The notes beneath the pieces are model-generated. The model saw only the letters and a program-made list of their open reading frames with translations. It did not search any database and was not told the DNA's origin. DNA of 64,000 nt from positions 221,373-285,372 of the forward strand of contig NZ_JACXXO010000007.1 in the NCBI RefSeq assembly GCF_017980685.1. The letters are read 5' to 3'. Position 1 is the first letter of the stretch, and each line of letters begins with the position of its first letter. Shown here in pieces: positions 18,467 to 29,420 of this stretch. The position numbers and the translations under genes were made by a program. The DNA comes from Pseudomonas iridis (GTDB lineage: Bacteria; Pseudomonadota; Gammaproteobacteria; Pseudomonadales; Pseudomonadaceae).

Positions 18467-19495
18467 ATGCAACGCTACGCTCAAAAACTGCACCAACTGC
18501 TCCGGAGTCTGCTGCTTTTGTCCCTGATATCTGCAACCGGCGCTCACGCGGCGGAAAAAATCGACCTGATTATCGACACCGATCCGGGTGCCGACGACGT
18601 GGTCGCCTTGCTGTTCGCGCTGGCCTCGCCAGACGAGCTGAACATCCGCGCGCTGACCACCGTGGCCGGCAACGTTCGCCTCGACAAGACTTCGCGTAAC
18701 GCACGCCTGGCTCGCGAATGGGCGGGGCGCGAGGATGTACCCGTCTACGCCGGCGCGCCGAAGCCGCTGATGCGCACGCCGATCTACGCCGAGAACATCC
18801 ATGGCAAGGAAGGCCTGTCGGGTGTCACTGTGCACGAACCGAAAAAAGGTCTGGCTGAAGGCAGTGCGGTCAATTACCTGATTGATACCCTGAAACAAGC
18901 CAAACCACACAGCATTACCATCGCCATGCTTGGCCCGCAGACCAACCTTGCGCTGGCGTTGATCCAGGAGCCCGAGATTGTGCAGGGCATCAAGGAAGTG
19001 GTGATCATGGGCGGCGCGCACTTCAACGGCGGCAACATCACCCCGGTGGCGGAATTCAACCTGTTTGCCGATCCGCAAGCTGCTGAAGTGGTACTCAAGA
19101 GCGGCGTGAAGCTGACCTATCTGCCGCTGGACGTCACCCACAAGATTCTTACCAGCGATGCGCGCTTGAAGCAGATTGCTGCGCTCAACAACAACGCGAG
19201 CAAAATTGTCGGCGACATCCTCAACGAGTACATCAAAGGGGATATGGAGCATTACGGCATTCCGGGTGGCCCGGTGCATGACGCTACTGTCGTGGCTTAT
19301 CTGCTCAAGCCAGAACTGTTCACCGGTCGCTCGGTAAACGTCGTGGTTGATAGTCGTGAGGGGCCGACTTTCGGTCAGACCGTCGTCGATTGGTATGACG
19401 GTCTCAAGGCTCCGAAGAATGCATTCTGGGTGGAAAATGGCGATGCTCAAGGGTTCTTCGATCTGCTGACCGAACGCCTGAAACGCCTCAAGTAA
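18467..19495 (+). CDS. secreted inosine-uridine-type nucleoside hydrolase
   Basis: 342 aa starting MQRYAQKLHQLL, with AAGGAA 6 nt upstream, and a signal peptide ending near GAHAAEK. The mature part opens with the calcium-binding nucleoside hydrolase motif DTDPGADD, followed by GGAHFNGGNITPVAEFN and GGPVHDATVVAY. The family cleaves ribonucleosides to base plus ribose. Placed last in the ribose operon with an export signal, it probably produces ribose in the periplasm for RbsBAC. A hairpin terminator follows at 19503. Confidence 0.88.
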   Translation: MQRYAQKLHQLLRSLLLLSLISATGAHAAEKIDLIIDTDPGADDVVALLFALASPDELNIRALTTVAGNVRLDKTSRNARLAREWAGREDVPVYAGAPKPLMRTPIYAENIHGKEGLSGVTVHEPKKGLAEGSAVNYLIDTLKQAKPHSITIAMLGPQTNLALALIQEPEIVQGIKEVVIMGGAHFNGGNITPVAEFNLFADPQAAEVVLKSGVKLTYLPLDVTHKILTSDARLKQIAALNNNASKIVGDILNEYIKGDMEHYGIPGGPVHDATVVAYLLKPELFTGRSVNVVVDSREGPTFGQTVVDWYDGLKAPKNAFWVENGDAQGFFDLLTERLKRLK

Positions 19496-19502
19496 TACCC
19501 CG

Positions 19503-19530
19503 CCCGCAGGTGCCAGCCTGCGGGTTTATT
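19503..19530 (+). terminator. terminator of the ribose operon
   Basis: CCCGCAGG, loop TGCCAG, CCTGCGGG, then TTTATT. It overlaps the last codons of the convergent small gene. Confidence 0.75.
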
Positions 19531-19732
19531 CCCCCAGAGCGTGCTCGGTCTGTTCGATCGGGTACCGTTCGAAAATCTGCTTGATGAATTGTTGGGCCGC
19601 TTCGGTGCCCAACTCTTTGACCAATAGATCGATACCAATAAGCGCCAACTCTTCAGTGGACCCCGGGCTGTAGGAGCTGTGTCCCTCTGCCCATTTGGCT
19701 TTGATGTCGGCGTCGATGCTTACACTGGTCAT
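19526..19732 (-). CDS. conserved small hypothetical protein
   Basis: 68 aa from ATG 19732 (MTSVSIDADIKAKWAEG). Acidic and helical, with no signal or membrane segment; it reads like a small conserved pseudomonad protein of unknown function. The longer frame up to 19948 overlaps the divergent gene and is not supported. Only a weak ribosome binding site is seen. Confidence 0.6.
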   Translation of the reverse strand: MTSVSIDADIKAKWAEGHSSYSPGSTEELALIGIDLLVKELGTEAAQQFIKQIFERYPIEQTEHALGE

Positions 19733-19822
19733 GATGAGGCTCGAAAAGTCGGGAAGTCTGTGTGCCGAGTTAACCATTTTGTCGGGCAGTTGGCACTGCG
19801 ACTTAGGCATGAGCGCAGTGCT

Positions 19823-20170
19823 ATGCGACACTTGGTCTTTTCCGGCGAATCCAAGGACAGTGCTGTGCAGATCGATTTGAATACCCCTGACGGCCTTACG
19901 CTTGATGCTGTGCGTCGATTGCTGGCCTCGGCCAGCGACGATGAACACACGCAGTTGCGAGTGACCAAGGGCGGTATGGCTTACATCTCTTCTGGTGTGA
20001 CGGGCGGGCAGGACATCGATGGCTTGTTGTTTCGCCTGGAAACCTGGGCCAAGGGGTCGGGTTACGTTGGCAATGTCGCGGCCAGTGACGAGGTGTGGGT
20101 GATGCAGATTTTCAACGCGCTCAAGGACAACTGGCCGAATCCGCCATATGACTACATCGACGTTTACTGA
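19823..20170 (+). CDS. conserved hypothetical protein
   Basis: 115 aa from ATG 19823 (MRHLVFSGESKDSAVQIDL). It has no recognised domain, signal or membrane segment. The frame is open further upstream, but that part is antisense to the preceding small gene and reads poorly. The C-terminus is rich in aromatic residues and proline (NWPNPPYDYIDVY). Function unknown. Confidence 0.6.
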   Translation: MRHLVFSGESKDSAVQIDLNTPDGLTLDAVRRLLASASDDEHTQLRVTKGGMAYISSGVTGGQDIDGLLFRLETWAKGSGYVGNVAASDEVWVMQIFNALKDNWPNPPYDYIDVY

Positions 20171-20335
20171 GCTCGTTAATATTCAGTCACGATTGATTGA
20201 TGAGTGGCCCGCGCCGCTCAGGCACACTCGGCGTTTTTCCGATTGTGTGGCCGGGTGATGGCATTTGTCATGAAACCAAACGCCGGATCGGCGGTCGCAC
20301 GATCTCAGCTAACTATTTGAAAACAAGGAGGCTTC

Positions 20336-20653
20336 ATGCCTTTGAAGTTCGCATCAATGGGTGCACTAATGGCCGTTGCCATGTTGGCCGGTTGCAGCAC
20401 AACCTCCAGCGAGTCGGCAAAGGATCCTGTGGCGACCGAAGCCGGTCATAGCCGCTGTGAAGCAACGGCAGCGGAGTTCGCCATTGGCAAGAAAGCTTCG
20501 CCCGCCCTGTTGGAGCAGGCTCGTGCCAAGGCCGGTGCGCAAAACGCCCGCTTCCTCAAGCCAGACGACATGATCACTCTGGAATACCGTTCTGATCGCT
20601 TGAACCTGAATACCGACAACAGTCTCGTGGTTAATCGCGTCAACTGCGGCTGA
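20336..20653 (+). CDS. I78-type peptidase inhibitor lipoprotein
   Basis: 105 aa with lipobox LAGC, so a probable outer-membrane lipoprotein. The mature part has one early Cys, FAIGKKAS, ARFLKPDDMITLEYRSDRLNL and a final VNRVNCG, which matches the pattern of the I78 inhibitor family. AAGGAGG precedes the ATG. A strong terminator follows at 20686. It may protect periplasmic proteins from serine proteases, by family analogy. Confidence 0.75.
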   Translation: MPLKFASMGALMAVAMLAGCSTTSSESAKDPVATEAGHSRCEATAAEFAIGKKASPALLEQARAKAGAQNARFLKPDDMITLEYRSDRLNLNTDNSLVVNRVNCG

Positions 20654-20680
20654 TAGCCGGCAGCTTTTGTTTCAGGCATA

Positions 20681-20711
20681 AAAAACCCCGTCACATGGAC
20701 GGGGTTTTTTT
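20681..20711. terminator. bidirectional terminator
   Basis: A-tract, CCCCGTC (20686-20692), 5-nt loop, GACGGGG (20698-20704), T-tract. It lies between the convergent I78 gene and the cold-shock gene. Confidence 0.9.
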
Positions 20712-20725
20712 AGTGCGCCGAGAAA

Positions 20726-20938
20726 TTACTCTGGGCGAACCTGTGCAGCTTGCATACCCTTTTGGCCTTTCTCAGCCACGAAGGAAACGGTCTGGCCTTC
20801 TTTCAGGCTTTTGAAACCGTCGCTTTCGATAGCTTTGAAGTGTACGAACAGGTCGTCACCGCCACCTTGAGGAGTGATGAAGCCGAAGCCTTTTTCATCG
20901 TTGAACCACTTAACGGTGCCGGTTTGGCGATTAGACAT
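20726..20938 (-). CDS. cold-shock protein, CspA family
   Basis: 70 aa with RNP1 KGFGFITPQ and RNP2 DLFVHF, plus the [10 protein letters not shown] block. It is a single-domain RNA chaperone that melts mRNA structure. Nearly 290 bp of gene-free DNA upstream could hold the long structured leader that cold-shock mRNAs usually carry; I cannot tell which paralogue it is. Confidence 0.93.
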   Translation of the reverse strand: MSNRQTGTVKWFNDEKGFGFITPQGGGDDLFVHFKAIESDGFKSLKEGQTVSFVAEKGQKGMQAAQVRPE

Positions 20939-21225
20939 GGTGTATCTCCAAGAAACATATATTTTTCAGTACTGTGCTGCTCAGGCCAACTGGGCACACC
21001 GGGATATCATAGTCGAAATGTTCGCTTTGTAACCCCCCGGACGTGCTGTTTGCCAGTCAGTCGCGTTTTCTTTACTGTCTGTTTCGGCTGAAAGCCCCGG
21101 ATTTAAAGGCTTTTAGTCGAAAGTAAAGACTATAAAAAAACCTGTAAAACCTGCATAAATCGATCAGAAAAGCTCAAAACAAGAGACTTTTCGCAGGTTT
21201 CAGTCTGCTCAAAATGAATTTTTTG

Positions 21226-21528
21226 TCACTTTTTCGCCGGCGTGTTGGCCTTGCATTTGGCAATCTGGGCCAGTGCTTTTTGTTGCAATTCAGGCGTTGC
21301 CTTGTTGTCCATCAAAGCCTGAATGTCGCTAGCGGGATAAGACTTGATGGCATCAGCACCGCACGCGCAGTGAGATTTCGCCGCTGCAGCGCCGATCTGA
21401 GGCGTTGCGGCCTGCGAACATTGCGCCATGTATTTATCACGTTCGCCCTTTGGCCAGTCTGCGTGAGCACTTAACGGCAGCAGCAGAACAATAGGGGCGA
21501 CTACCGCGAACAGGGTATTCAGACGCAT
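21226..21528 (-). CDS. small exported protein with three cysteines
   Basis: 100 aa from ATG 21528, with AAGGAG 9 nt upstream. A signal peptide ends at SAHADW. The mature part has cysteines in AQCSQ, SHCACG and AKCKA and is Lys/Ala-rich, so it is probably a periplasmic protein with a disulfide bond. Family not recognised. Confidence 0.7.
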   Translation of the reverse strand: MRLNTLFAVVAPIVLLLPLSAHADWPKGERDKYMAQCSQAATPQIGAAAAKSHCACGADAIKSYPASDIQALMDNKATPELQQKALAQIAKCKANTPAKK

Positions 21529-21898
21529 GTGAGGATGCTCCTTGTGGGTCAATGTCTTGTTATCTGATGGCTGAATGGCCAATCAAGTTCAGCACTGTGG
21601 CATAAAACGGACGATTTGCCTGAGGGCAAGACTCGAGTACATCGGCGACCGTTCATCTGTGCTAGCATGCCCGACTCGGGCGTTTGCAGGCTCCGGATGA
21701 CCTCTAGTCCCGGCAGCGGCAGCGTACGAAAATCCCGATTTGAATCCCAGTCACTCTGGTTCGGTTTCCGGTTGGCCGCAAGGCTCCTGCCGCTGTAAGG
21801 CAGGCGTTCGTCATTGAATGGCCTGGATCGGATCTTGTACTGGCTCATCCCAACCCACGTGACCTTTGGTAGGGGTCACCACTAGGAGAGGAGGCGCC
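21529..21898. other. gene-free stretch upstream of thrS
   Basis: About 370 bp that should hold the thrS promoter and leader. A minus-strand frame of 99 codons crosses it but has no start context or recognisable sequence. GAGAGGAGG just before 21899 is a strong Shine-Dalgarno. I cannot define a T-box or other riboswitch. Confidence 0.4.
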
Positions 21899-23821
21899 AT
21901 GCCAACTATTACTCTTCCCGACGGCAGTCAACGTTCATTCGATCACCCGGTTTCCGTAGCCGAGGTCGCCGCATCCATTGGTGCTGGTCTGGCCAAGGCC
22001 ACTGTGGCCGGCAAGGTCAATGGCCAACTGGTCGACGCCAGTGACATCATCGACAGCGACTCGACACTGCAAATCATCACGCCAAAGGATGAAGATGGGC
22101 TGGAGATCATTCGCCACTCTTGCGCCCATCTGGTAGGCCATGCGGTCAAGCAGCTGTATCCGACGGCTAAAATGGTCATCGGCCCGGTTATTGACGAAGG
22201 CTTCTATTACGACATCGCCTTCGAACGTCCTTTTACTCCGGACGACATGGCTGCCATCGAGCAGCGCATGCAGCAGTTGATCGAGAAAGATTACGACGTC
22301 ATCAAGAAAGTCACTCCGCGCGCTGAAGTGATCGAAGTGTTCAAGGCTCGGGGCGAAGACTACAAGCTGCGCCTGGTCGAAGACATGCCGAACGAGCAGG
22401 CCATGGGGTTGTACTATCACGAAGAATACGTCGACATGTGTCGCGGCCCTCACGTGCCGAACACACGTTTTCTGAAGTCCTTCAAACTGACCAAGCTGTC
22501 CGGCGCTTACTGGCGCGGCGATGCCAAAAACGAGCAATTGCAGCGCGTTTACGGCACTGCATGGGCTGACAAGAAGCAGTTGGCAGCCTACATCCAGCGT
22601 ATCGAAGAAGCCGAAAAGCGCGATCACCGCAAGATCGGCAAGCGCCTGGGCTTGTTCCACACTCAGGAAGAGTCCCCGGGTATGGTGTTCTGGCACCCGA
22701 ACGGCTGGACTCTGTACCAGGTGCTTGAGCAGTACATGCGCAAGGTGCAGCGTGACAACGGCTACCTTGAGATCAAGACGCCACAAGTCGTTGATCGCAG
22801 CCTGTGGGAGAAATCCGGGCATTGGGCCAACTACGCCGACAACATGTTCACCACTCAGTCGGAAAACCGTGACTACGCGATCAAGCCGATGAACTGCCCG
22901 TGCCACGTGCAGGTGTTCAATCAAGGCCTGAAAAGCTACCGCGAACTGCCGATGCGTCTGGCCGAATTCGGTGCTTGCCACCGTAACGAGCCATCGGGTG
23001 CGCTGCACGGCATCATGCGCGTGCGTGCGTTCACTCAGGACGACGCCCACATCTTCTGCACCGAAGAGCAGATGCAGGCCGAGTCTGCTGCGTTTATCAA
23101 GCTGACCATGGACGTTTATCGCGACTTCGGCTTCACCGATGTCGAAATGAAGCTGTCCACTCGTCCGGAAAAACGCGTTGGCTCCGATGAATTGTGGGAT
23201 CGCGCAGAAGCCGCATTGGCCGCAGCCCTTGACAGTGCGGGTCTTGCGTACGATCTGCAGCCGGGTGAGGGCGCGTTCTACGGTCCGAAGATCGAGTTCT
23301 CGCTCAAAGATTGCCTTGGCCGTGTCTGGCAGTGTGGTACCCTGCAGCTCGATTTTAACCTGCCTATCCGTCTGGGAGCCGAATACGTCTCCGAAGACAA
23401 CAGTCGCAAGCACCCGGTAATGTTGCACCGGGCGATCCTTGGATCCTTCGAACGATTCGTCGGAATCCTGATCGAGCACTACGAGGGTGCATTCCCTGCG
23501 TGGCTGGCTCCGACCCAGGCAGTGATCATGAACATCACTGACAAACAGGCCGATTTTGCCGCCGAGGTTGAAAAAACTCTCAACGAAAGCGGTTTTCGTG
23601 CCAAGTCTGACTTGAGAAATGAAAAGATCGGCTTTAAAATCCGTGAGCATACTTTGCTCAAGGTTCCCTATCTCTTGGTTATCGGGGATCGGGAAGTCGA
23701 GATGCAGACTGTCGCTGTGCGTACTCGTGAAGGTGCTGACCTGGGCTCGATGCCCGTCGCCCAGTTCGCTGAGTTTCTCGCGCAAGCGGTTTCCCGGCGT
23801 GGTCGCCCAGATTCGGAGTAA
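21899..23821 (+). CDS. thrS: threonyl-tRNA synthetase
   Basis: 640 aa from [10 protein letters not shown], with an N-terminal TGS domain, an editing domain with [10 protein letters not shown], and a class II core: motif 2 region [15 protein letters not shown], motif 3 region with [19 protein letters not shown]. It charges tRNA-Thr. Start ATG 21899 is set by GAGAGGAGG; an in-frame upstream start at 21866 is less likely. infC follows after 5 bp. Confidence 0.96.
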   Translation: MPTITLPDGSQRSFDHPVSVAEVAASIGAGLAKATVAGKVNGQLVDASDIIDSDSTLQIITPKDEDGLEIIRHSCAHLVGHAVKQLYPTAKMVIGPVIDEGFYYDIAFERPFTPDDMAAIEQRMQQLIEKDYDVIKKVTPRAEVIEVFKARGEDYKLRLVEDMPNEQAMGLYYHEEYVDMCRGPHVPNTRFLKSFKLTKLSGAYWRGDAKNEQLQRVYGTAWADKKQLAAYIQRIEEAEKRDHRKIGKRLGLFHTQEESPGMVFWHPNGWTLYQVLEQYMRKVQRDNGYLEIKTPQVVDRSLWEKSGHWANYADNMFTTQSENRDYAIKPMNCPCHVQVFNQGLKSYRELPMRLAEFGACHRNEPSGALHGIMRVRAFTQDDAHIFCTEEQMQAESAAFIKLTMDVYRDFGFTDVEMKLSTRPEKRVGSDELWDRAEAALAAALDSAGLAYDLQPGEGAFYGPKIEFSLKDCLGRVWQCGTLQLDFNLPIRLGAEYVSEDNSRKHPVMLHRAILGSFERFVGILIEHYEGAFPAWLAPTQAVIMNITDKQADFAAEVEKTLNESGFRAKSDLRNEKIGFKIREHTLLKVPYLLVIGDREVEMQTVAVRTREGADLGSMPVAQFAEFLAQAVSRRGRPDSE

Positions 23822-23826
23822 TTACT

Positions 23827-24372
23827 ATTAAGCGTGAAATGAGACAAGATAAACGAGCTGCACCGAAAGCCCCGATCAACGAGAATATCTCGGCACGCGA
23901 GGTTCGGTTAATTGGGGCTGAAGGTGAACAGCTTGGGATTGTGTCAATTGAAGACGCGCTTCTTAAGGCTGAAGAGGCCAAACTGGATTTGGTGGAAATT
24001 TCCGCCGATGCAGTACCCCCTGTTTGCAAACTGATGGACTACGGCAAATCGATCTTCGAGAAGAAGAAGCAGGTTGCCGCAGCCAAGAAAAACCAGAAGC
24101 AGATTCAGGTTAAAGAAATCAAGTTTCGTCCAGGGACGGAGGAAGGGGATTACCAGGTAAAACTGCGCAACCTGGTACGTTTCCTGAGTGATGGGGACAG
24201 GGCCAAGGTATCCTTGCGATTCCGCGGCCGTGAGATGGCCCACCAGGAGCTGGGGATGGAACTCCTCAAGCGAGTTGAAGGTGACTTGCTCGAGTACGGT
24301 TCTGTCGAACAGCATCCTAAGATGGAAGGACGCCAGCTGATCATGGTCATCGCCCCGAAAAAGAAGAAGTAA
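23827..24372 (+). CDS. infC: translation initiation factor IF-3 with ATT start
   Basis: 181 aa read from ATT 23827 ([17 protein letters not shown]), in frame with the ATG at 23839. GGAG at 23815-23818 lies 8 nt before the ATT. The ATT start is a known feature of infC: IF3 rejects non-canonical start codons, so it represses its own synthesis. The rest is typical IF3 with a linker rich in lysine ([16 protein letters not shown]). Confidence 0.95.
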   Translation: MKREMRQDKRAAPKAPINENISAREVRLIGAEGEQLGIVSIEDALLKAEEAKLDLVEISADAVPPVCKLMDYGKSIFEKKKQVAAAKKNQKQIQVKEIKFRPGTEEGDYQVKLRNLVRFLSDGDRAKVSLRFRGREMAHQELGMELLKRVEGDLLEYGSVEQHPKMEGRQLIMVIAPKKKK

Positions 24373-24431
24373 TCAATAGGGCACGGCAGGCCTTCTGATT
24401 ATGTTTATCAACTGAATGCGGAGTACCGAAC

Positions 24432-24626
24432 ATGCCAAAGATGAAAACTAAAAGTGGTGCTGCTAAGCGGTTTCTGAAAACTGCTAACGGTATCAAGCAC
24501 AAGCACGCTTTCAAGAGCCACATCCTGACTAAAATGTCGACCAAGCGTAAGCGTCAACTGCGCGGTAGCAGCTTGCTGCATCCGTCGGACGTCGCAAAAG
24601 TCGAGCGCATGCTGCGCCTTCGTTAA
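24432..24626 (+). CDS. rpmI: 50S ribosomal protein L35
   Basis: 64 aa, strongly basic, starting [14 protein letters not shown] and ending KVERMLRLR, standard L35. It lies between infC and rplT in the classic operon; L20 is known to control rpmI-rplT translation in enterobacteria. Confidence 0.95.
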   Translation: MPKMKTKSGAAKRFLKTANGIKHKHAFKSHILTKMSTKRKRQLRGSSLLHPSDVAKVERMLRLR

Positions 24627-24654
24627 TTTTAGTCAAGAATAGAGGAAGTAACTC

Positions 24655-25011
24655 ATGGCTCGTGTAAAGCGTGGCGTCATGGCGCGTAAGCGCCACAAGA
24701 AAATTCTGAAACTTGCTAAAGGCTACTACGGTGCACGTTCGCGCGTATTCCGTGTTGCCAAGCAAGCGGTTATCAAGGCTGGCCAATACGCCTACCGTGA
24801 CCGTCGTCAGAAAAAACGTCAGTTCCGCGCTCTGTGGATCGCTCGTATCAATGCTGGTGCTCGTGTTAACGGTCTGTCCTACAGCCGTTTCATCGCTGGC
24901 CTGAAAAAAGCGTCCATCGAGATCGACCGTAAGGTTCTGGCTGATCTGGCAGTGAACGAAAAAGCGGTGTTTGCTGCGATTGTCGAGAAAGCTAAAGCCA
25001 CCTTGGCTTAA
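24655..25011 (+). CDS. rplT: 50S ribosomal protein L20
   Basis: 118 aa starting [16 protein letters not shown], the RNA-binding N-terminal helix of L20. It is essential for early 50S assembly. AGAGGAAG precedes the ATG. The gene is followed by hairpins before pheS. Confidence 0.95.
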   Translation: MARVKRGVMARKRHKKILKLAKGYYGARSRVFRVAKQAVIKAGQYAYRDRRQKKRQFRALWIARINAGARVNGLSYSRFIAGLKKASIEIDRKVLADLAVNEKAVFAAIVEKAKATLA

Positions 25012-25030
25012 GTACCCCCGACAATCACCC

Positions 25031-26137
<1,107 letters not shown>

Positions 26138-26163
26138 TCGTAACGAATTTTTAGGAGAGCAGG

Positions 26164-28542
26164 ATGAAATTCAGTGAACAATGGCTGCGTGGCTGGGTTA
26201 GCCCGCAGGTAGATCGTGACGAGCTGGTTGCTCGTCTGTCGATGGCCGGTCTTGAGGTCGATAGCGTTACGCCGGCCGCCGGCGTATTCAGTGGCGTGGT
26301 CGTGGGCGAGGTGTTGAGCGCCGAGCAACACCCTGATGCCGACAAATTGCGCGTTTGCCAGGTCAGCAATGGCGCGGAAACCTTCCAGGTTGTTTGCGGC
26401 GCGCCAAACGTGCGCCCGGGCCTGAAGATTCCGTTCGCGATGATTGGTGCCGAGCTGCCGGGCGACTTCAAGATCAAGAAGGCCAAGCTGCGCGGCGTCG
26501 AGTCCAACGGCATGCTGTGCTCGCAGGCCGAATTGCAAGTCGGTGAAGGCAACGACGGCCTGATGGAACTGCCGGTTGATGCCCCGGTGGGTGAAGATTT
26601 CCGTGTGTATCTGGATCTGGAAGACGCCAGCATCGAGGTCGATCTGACCCCGAACCGTGGCGACTGCCTGTCCCTGGCTGGTCTGGCCCGTGAAGTTGGC
26701 GCGCTGTATGCCGCTCCAGTCACCCGTCCAGCGGTGCTTGACGTGCCTGCCGTGCACGACGAAGTGCGTTCGGTAGAAGTGCTGGCGCCGGCCGCATGCC
26801 CGCGTTATCTGGGGCGTGTGATCCGTAACGTCGACCTGTCCAAGCCAACGCCGCTGTGGATGGTTGAACGTCTGCGTCGCGCTGACGTGCGCAGCATCGA
26901 CGCCGCCGTCGATATCACCAACTACGTGATGCTTGAGCTGGGTCAGCCGCTACACGCGTTCGATCTCGCCGAGATCAATGGTGGCATCCGCGTGCGTATG
27001 GCTGAAGAGGGCGAGAAGCTGGTGCTGCTCGATGGTCAGGAAGTCAGCCTGCGTAGCGATACGCTGGTGATCGCCGACCACACGCGTGCTCTGGCAATTG
27101 CCGGTGTGATGGGTGGCGAGCACAGCGGTGTCTCTTCGACCACTCGCGATGTATTCCTTGAATCCGCGTTCTTTGATCAGATCGCAGTCGCTGGCAAGGC
27201 TCGTTCATACGGCCTGCACACCGACGCGTCTCATCGCTACGAGCGTGGCGTCGACTGGCAGCTGGCCCGTGAAGCCATGGAGCGTGCCACTGGCCTGCTG
27301 CTGGAAATCACTGGCGGTGAAGTCGGCCCTATCATCGAGACCGTCAGCGAGCAGCACCTGCCTTCGATCGCGCCGATCACCTTGCGTGCGCAGCGCATCA
27401 CCCAGATGCTCGGCATGGAAATGGATTCGGCACAGGTCGAGCGTCTGCTCAGCGCCTTGGGTCTGAACATTTCTGCTGATGGAGCAGGGCAGTGGCGCGT
27501 AGAAGTGCCAAGCCATCGCTTCGACATCAGCCTGGAAGTTGATCTGATCGAAGAGCTGGCCCGTCTGTACGGTTACAACCGTTTGCCGGTTCGTTACCCG
27601 CAAGCGCGTCTGGCGCCACAAGCCAAGGCAGAAGCGCGTAGCGATCTGCCGGAACTGCGCCGCTTGCTGGTTGCGCGTGGTTATCAGGAAGCAATCACTT
27701 ACAGCTTCATCGATCCAAGGCAGTTCGAACTGTTCAACCCGGGCGTCGAGCCGCTGTTGCTGGCCAATCCGATCTCCAACGACATGGCTGCCATGCGTTC
27801 TTCGTTGTGGCCAGGTCTGGTCAAGGCCCTGCAGCACAACCTGAACCGCCAGCAAGATCGCGTGCGACTGTTCGAAAGCGGCCTGCGCTTCGTCGGTCAG
27901 CTCGAAGGTCTGAAGCAAGAGCCGATGCTGTCCGGTGTTGTCTGCGGTAGCCGTCTGCCGGAAGGCTGGGCGCAAGGTCGCGACACCATCGATTTCTTCG
28001 ACGTCAAGGCTGACGTGGAAGCAGTGCTGGGCTTCGCCGGTGCACTGGATTCGTTCACTTTCGCTCCGGGCAAACACCCGGCGCTGCACCCGGGTCAAAC
28101 CGCGCGCATTGAACGGGAAGGGCGTGAGGTCGGTTTCATCGGCGCCATTCACCCGGAATTGTCGAAAGCGTTGGGCCTGGACCGTCCGGTCTTTGTTTTC
28201 GAACTGGTTCTGGCTGAAGTGGCGCTCGGTAAAATGCCGAAATTCCACGAGTTGTCGCGCTTTCCTGAAGTGCGTCGTGACCTTGCACTGATCGCGCACA
28301 AAGACGTTGCAGCCTCGGCTGTACTGGACGTAATCCGTGAAAATGCAGGCGAATGGCTCACAGATCTCAGGCTGTTTGACGTATATCAGGGTAAAGGTAT
28401 TGATCCTGATAGAAAAAGCCTTGCAGTTGGCTTGACCTGGCAGCATCCATCGCGCACTCTTAATGACGATGAGGTGAATTCGACGACGCAAAATATCCTC
28501 ACCTCGCTCGAACAAAGGTTGAACGCCACGTTAAGGAAGTGA
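26164..28542 (+). CDS. pheT: phenylalanyl-tRNA synthetase beta subunit
   Basis: 792 aa with a tRNA-binding EMAP-like domain near residues 40-150, B3/4 editing and B5 domains, and a C-terminal anticodon-binding FDX-ACB domain (LFDVYQGKGIDPDRKSLAVG). The length matches the bacterial family. AGGAGAGCAGG precedes the ATG. Its last codons carry the AAGGA that serves ihfA. Confidence 0.96.
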   Translation: MKFSEQWLRGWVSPQVDRDELVARLSMAGLEVDSVTPAAGVFSGVVVGEVLSAEQHPDADKLRVCQVSNGAETFQVVCGAPNVRPGLKIPFAMIGAELPGDFKIKKAKLRGVESNGMLCSQAELQVGEGNDGLMELPVDAPVGEDFRVYLDLEDASIEVDLTPNRGDCLSLAGLAREVGALYAAPVTRPAVLDVPAVHDEVRSVEVLAPAACPRYLGRVIRNVDLSKPTPLWMVERLRRADVRSIDAAVDITNYVMLELGQPLHAFDLAEINGGIRVRMAEEGEKLVLLDGQEVSLRSDTLVIADHTRALAIAGVMGGEHSGVSSTTRDVFLESAFFDQIAVAGKARSYGLHTDASHRYERGVDWQLAREAMERATGLLLEITGGEVGPIIETVSEQHLPSIAPITLRAQRITQMLGMEMDSAQVERLLSALGLNISADGAGQWRVEVPSHRFDISLEVDLIEELARLYGYNRLPVRYPQARLAPQAKAEARSDLPELRRLLVARGYQEAITYSFIDPRQFELFNPGVEPLLLANPISNDMAAMRSSLWPGLVKALQHNLNRQQDRVRLFESGLRFVGQLEGLKQEPMLSGVVCGSRLPEGWAQGRDTIDFFDVKADVEAVLGFAGALDSFTFAPGKHPALHPGQTARIEREGREVGFIGAIHPELSKALGLDRPVFVFELVLAEVALGKMPKFHELSRFPEVRRDLALIAHKDVAASAVLDVIRENAGEWLTDLRLFDVYQGKGIDPDRKSLAVGLTWQHPSRTLNDDEVNSTTQNILTSLEQRLNATLRK

Positions 28543-28545
28543 CGT

Positions 28546-28848
28546 ATGGGGGCTTTGACGAAAGCTGAGATGGCGGAACGTCTATATGAAGAGCTGGGCC
28601 TGAACAAGCGGGAAGCCAAGGAATTGGTGGAACTGTTTTTCGAGGAAATCAGGCACGCTCTTGAAGACAACGAGCAGGTCAAATTGTCCGGTTTCGGCAA
28701 TTTCGATCTTCGGGACAAACGCCAGCGGCCTGGCCGCAACCCGAAAACGGGGGAAGAAATCCCGATCACGGCTCGCCGTGTGGTCACTTTTCGTCCAGGG
28801 CAGAAGTTGAAGGCCCGAGTTGAGGCTTATGCTGGAACCAAGTCATAA
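28546..28848 (+). CDS. ihfA: integration host factor alpha subunit
   Basis: 100 aa with the IHF/HU fold: [20 protein letters not shown] and [22 protein letters not shown] containing the DNA-intercalating proline loop. IHF bends DNA and is a cofactor for lambda-like integration, which is notable given the prophage next door. It starts 3 bp after pheT and overlaps the next gene by 20 bp. Confidence 0.95.
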   Translation: MGALTKAEMAERLYEELGLNKREAKELVELFFEEIRHALEDNEQVKLSGFGNFDLRDKRQRPGRNPKTGEEIPITARRVVTFRPGQKLKARVEAYAGTKS

Positions 28849-29185
28849 CGACGAACTACCCGTCATCCCGGGCAAACGCTACTTCACCATTGGTGAAGTC
28901 AGCGAGCTGTGTGCCGTAAAGCCACACGTGCTGCGCTACTGGGAGCAGGAGTTTCCTCAGCTCAACCCCGTCAAACGCCGCGGGAACCGCCGGTATTATC
29001 AGCGCCAGGACGTGCTGATGATCCGGCAGATCCGCGCGCTCCTTTACGATCAGGGGTTCACCATCGGCGGCGCACGCTTGCGTCTGTCCGGCGATGAAGC
29101 CAAAGACGACACCACCCAATACAAGCAAATGATCCGCCAGATGATCGCCGAACTCGAAGATGTGCTGGTGGTACTCAAGAAATAA
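28829..29185 (+). CDS. MerR-family transcriptional regulator
   Basis: 118 aa from ATG 28829, with an N-terminal winged HTH ([25 protein letters not shown]). The C-terminal part is a short coiled coil without an effector domain. It is the usual gene between ihfA and the proline tRNA in pseudomonads. Its target is unknown. It overlaps ihfA by 20 bp. Confidence 0.88.
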   Translation: MLEPSHNDELPVIPGKRYFTIGEVSELCAVKPHVLRYWEQEFPQLNPVKRRGNRRYYQRQDVLMIRQIRALLYDQGFTIGGARLRLSGDEAKDDTTQYKQMIRQMIAELEDVLVVLKK

Positions 29186-29274
29186 AAAGCTGCGTTTGAA
29201 TACTTCCAGTTTTCAAATGCTTGCGATATATTCTTGAGCGTTCTTCGAGGTGAAGAACGAGATGCAGAACCAGT

Positions 29275-29351
29275 CGGGGCGTAGCGCAGTCCGGTAGCGC
29301 ACTAGCATGGGGTGCTAGGGGTCGAGTGTTCGAATCACTCCGTCCCGACCA
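29275..29351 (+). tRNA. tRNA-Pro (GGG)
   Basis: A 77-nt cloverleaf: acceptor CGGGGCG/CGTCCCG with one G-U pair, anticodon stem CTAGC/GCTAG around ATGGGGT giving GGG, T-arm with GTTCGAATC and an encoded CCA. A phage integrase ends 70 bp downstream, so this tRNA is the likely attachment site of the prophage. Confidence 0.95.
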
Positions 29352-29367
29352 TATTATTCTATGACTT

Positions 29368-29395
29368 AGCCCAACTCTAGCCAGTTGGGCTTTTT
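29368..29395 (+). terminator. tRNA-Pro terminator
   Basis: AGCCCAACT, loop CTAGCC, AGTTGGGCT and a T-tract, shortly after the tRNA. Confidence 0.88.
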
Positions 29396-29420
29396 CATTG
29401 GTGGGGAGTTTTTCGGGACT

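Noticed and set aside
21549..21848. 99-codon minus-strand frame upstream of thrS
   Set aside because: No Shine-Dalgarno, no domain, and it crosses the expected thrS promoter region.
21935..23785. 616-codon open frame antisense to thrS
   Set aside because: Shadow of thrS with no start context or family resemblance.
27205..28515. 436-codon open frame antisense to pheT
   Set aside because: Shadow of pheT, no recognisable sequence.
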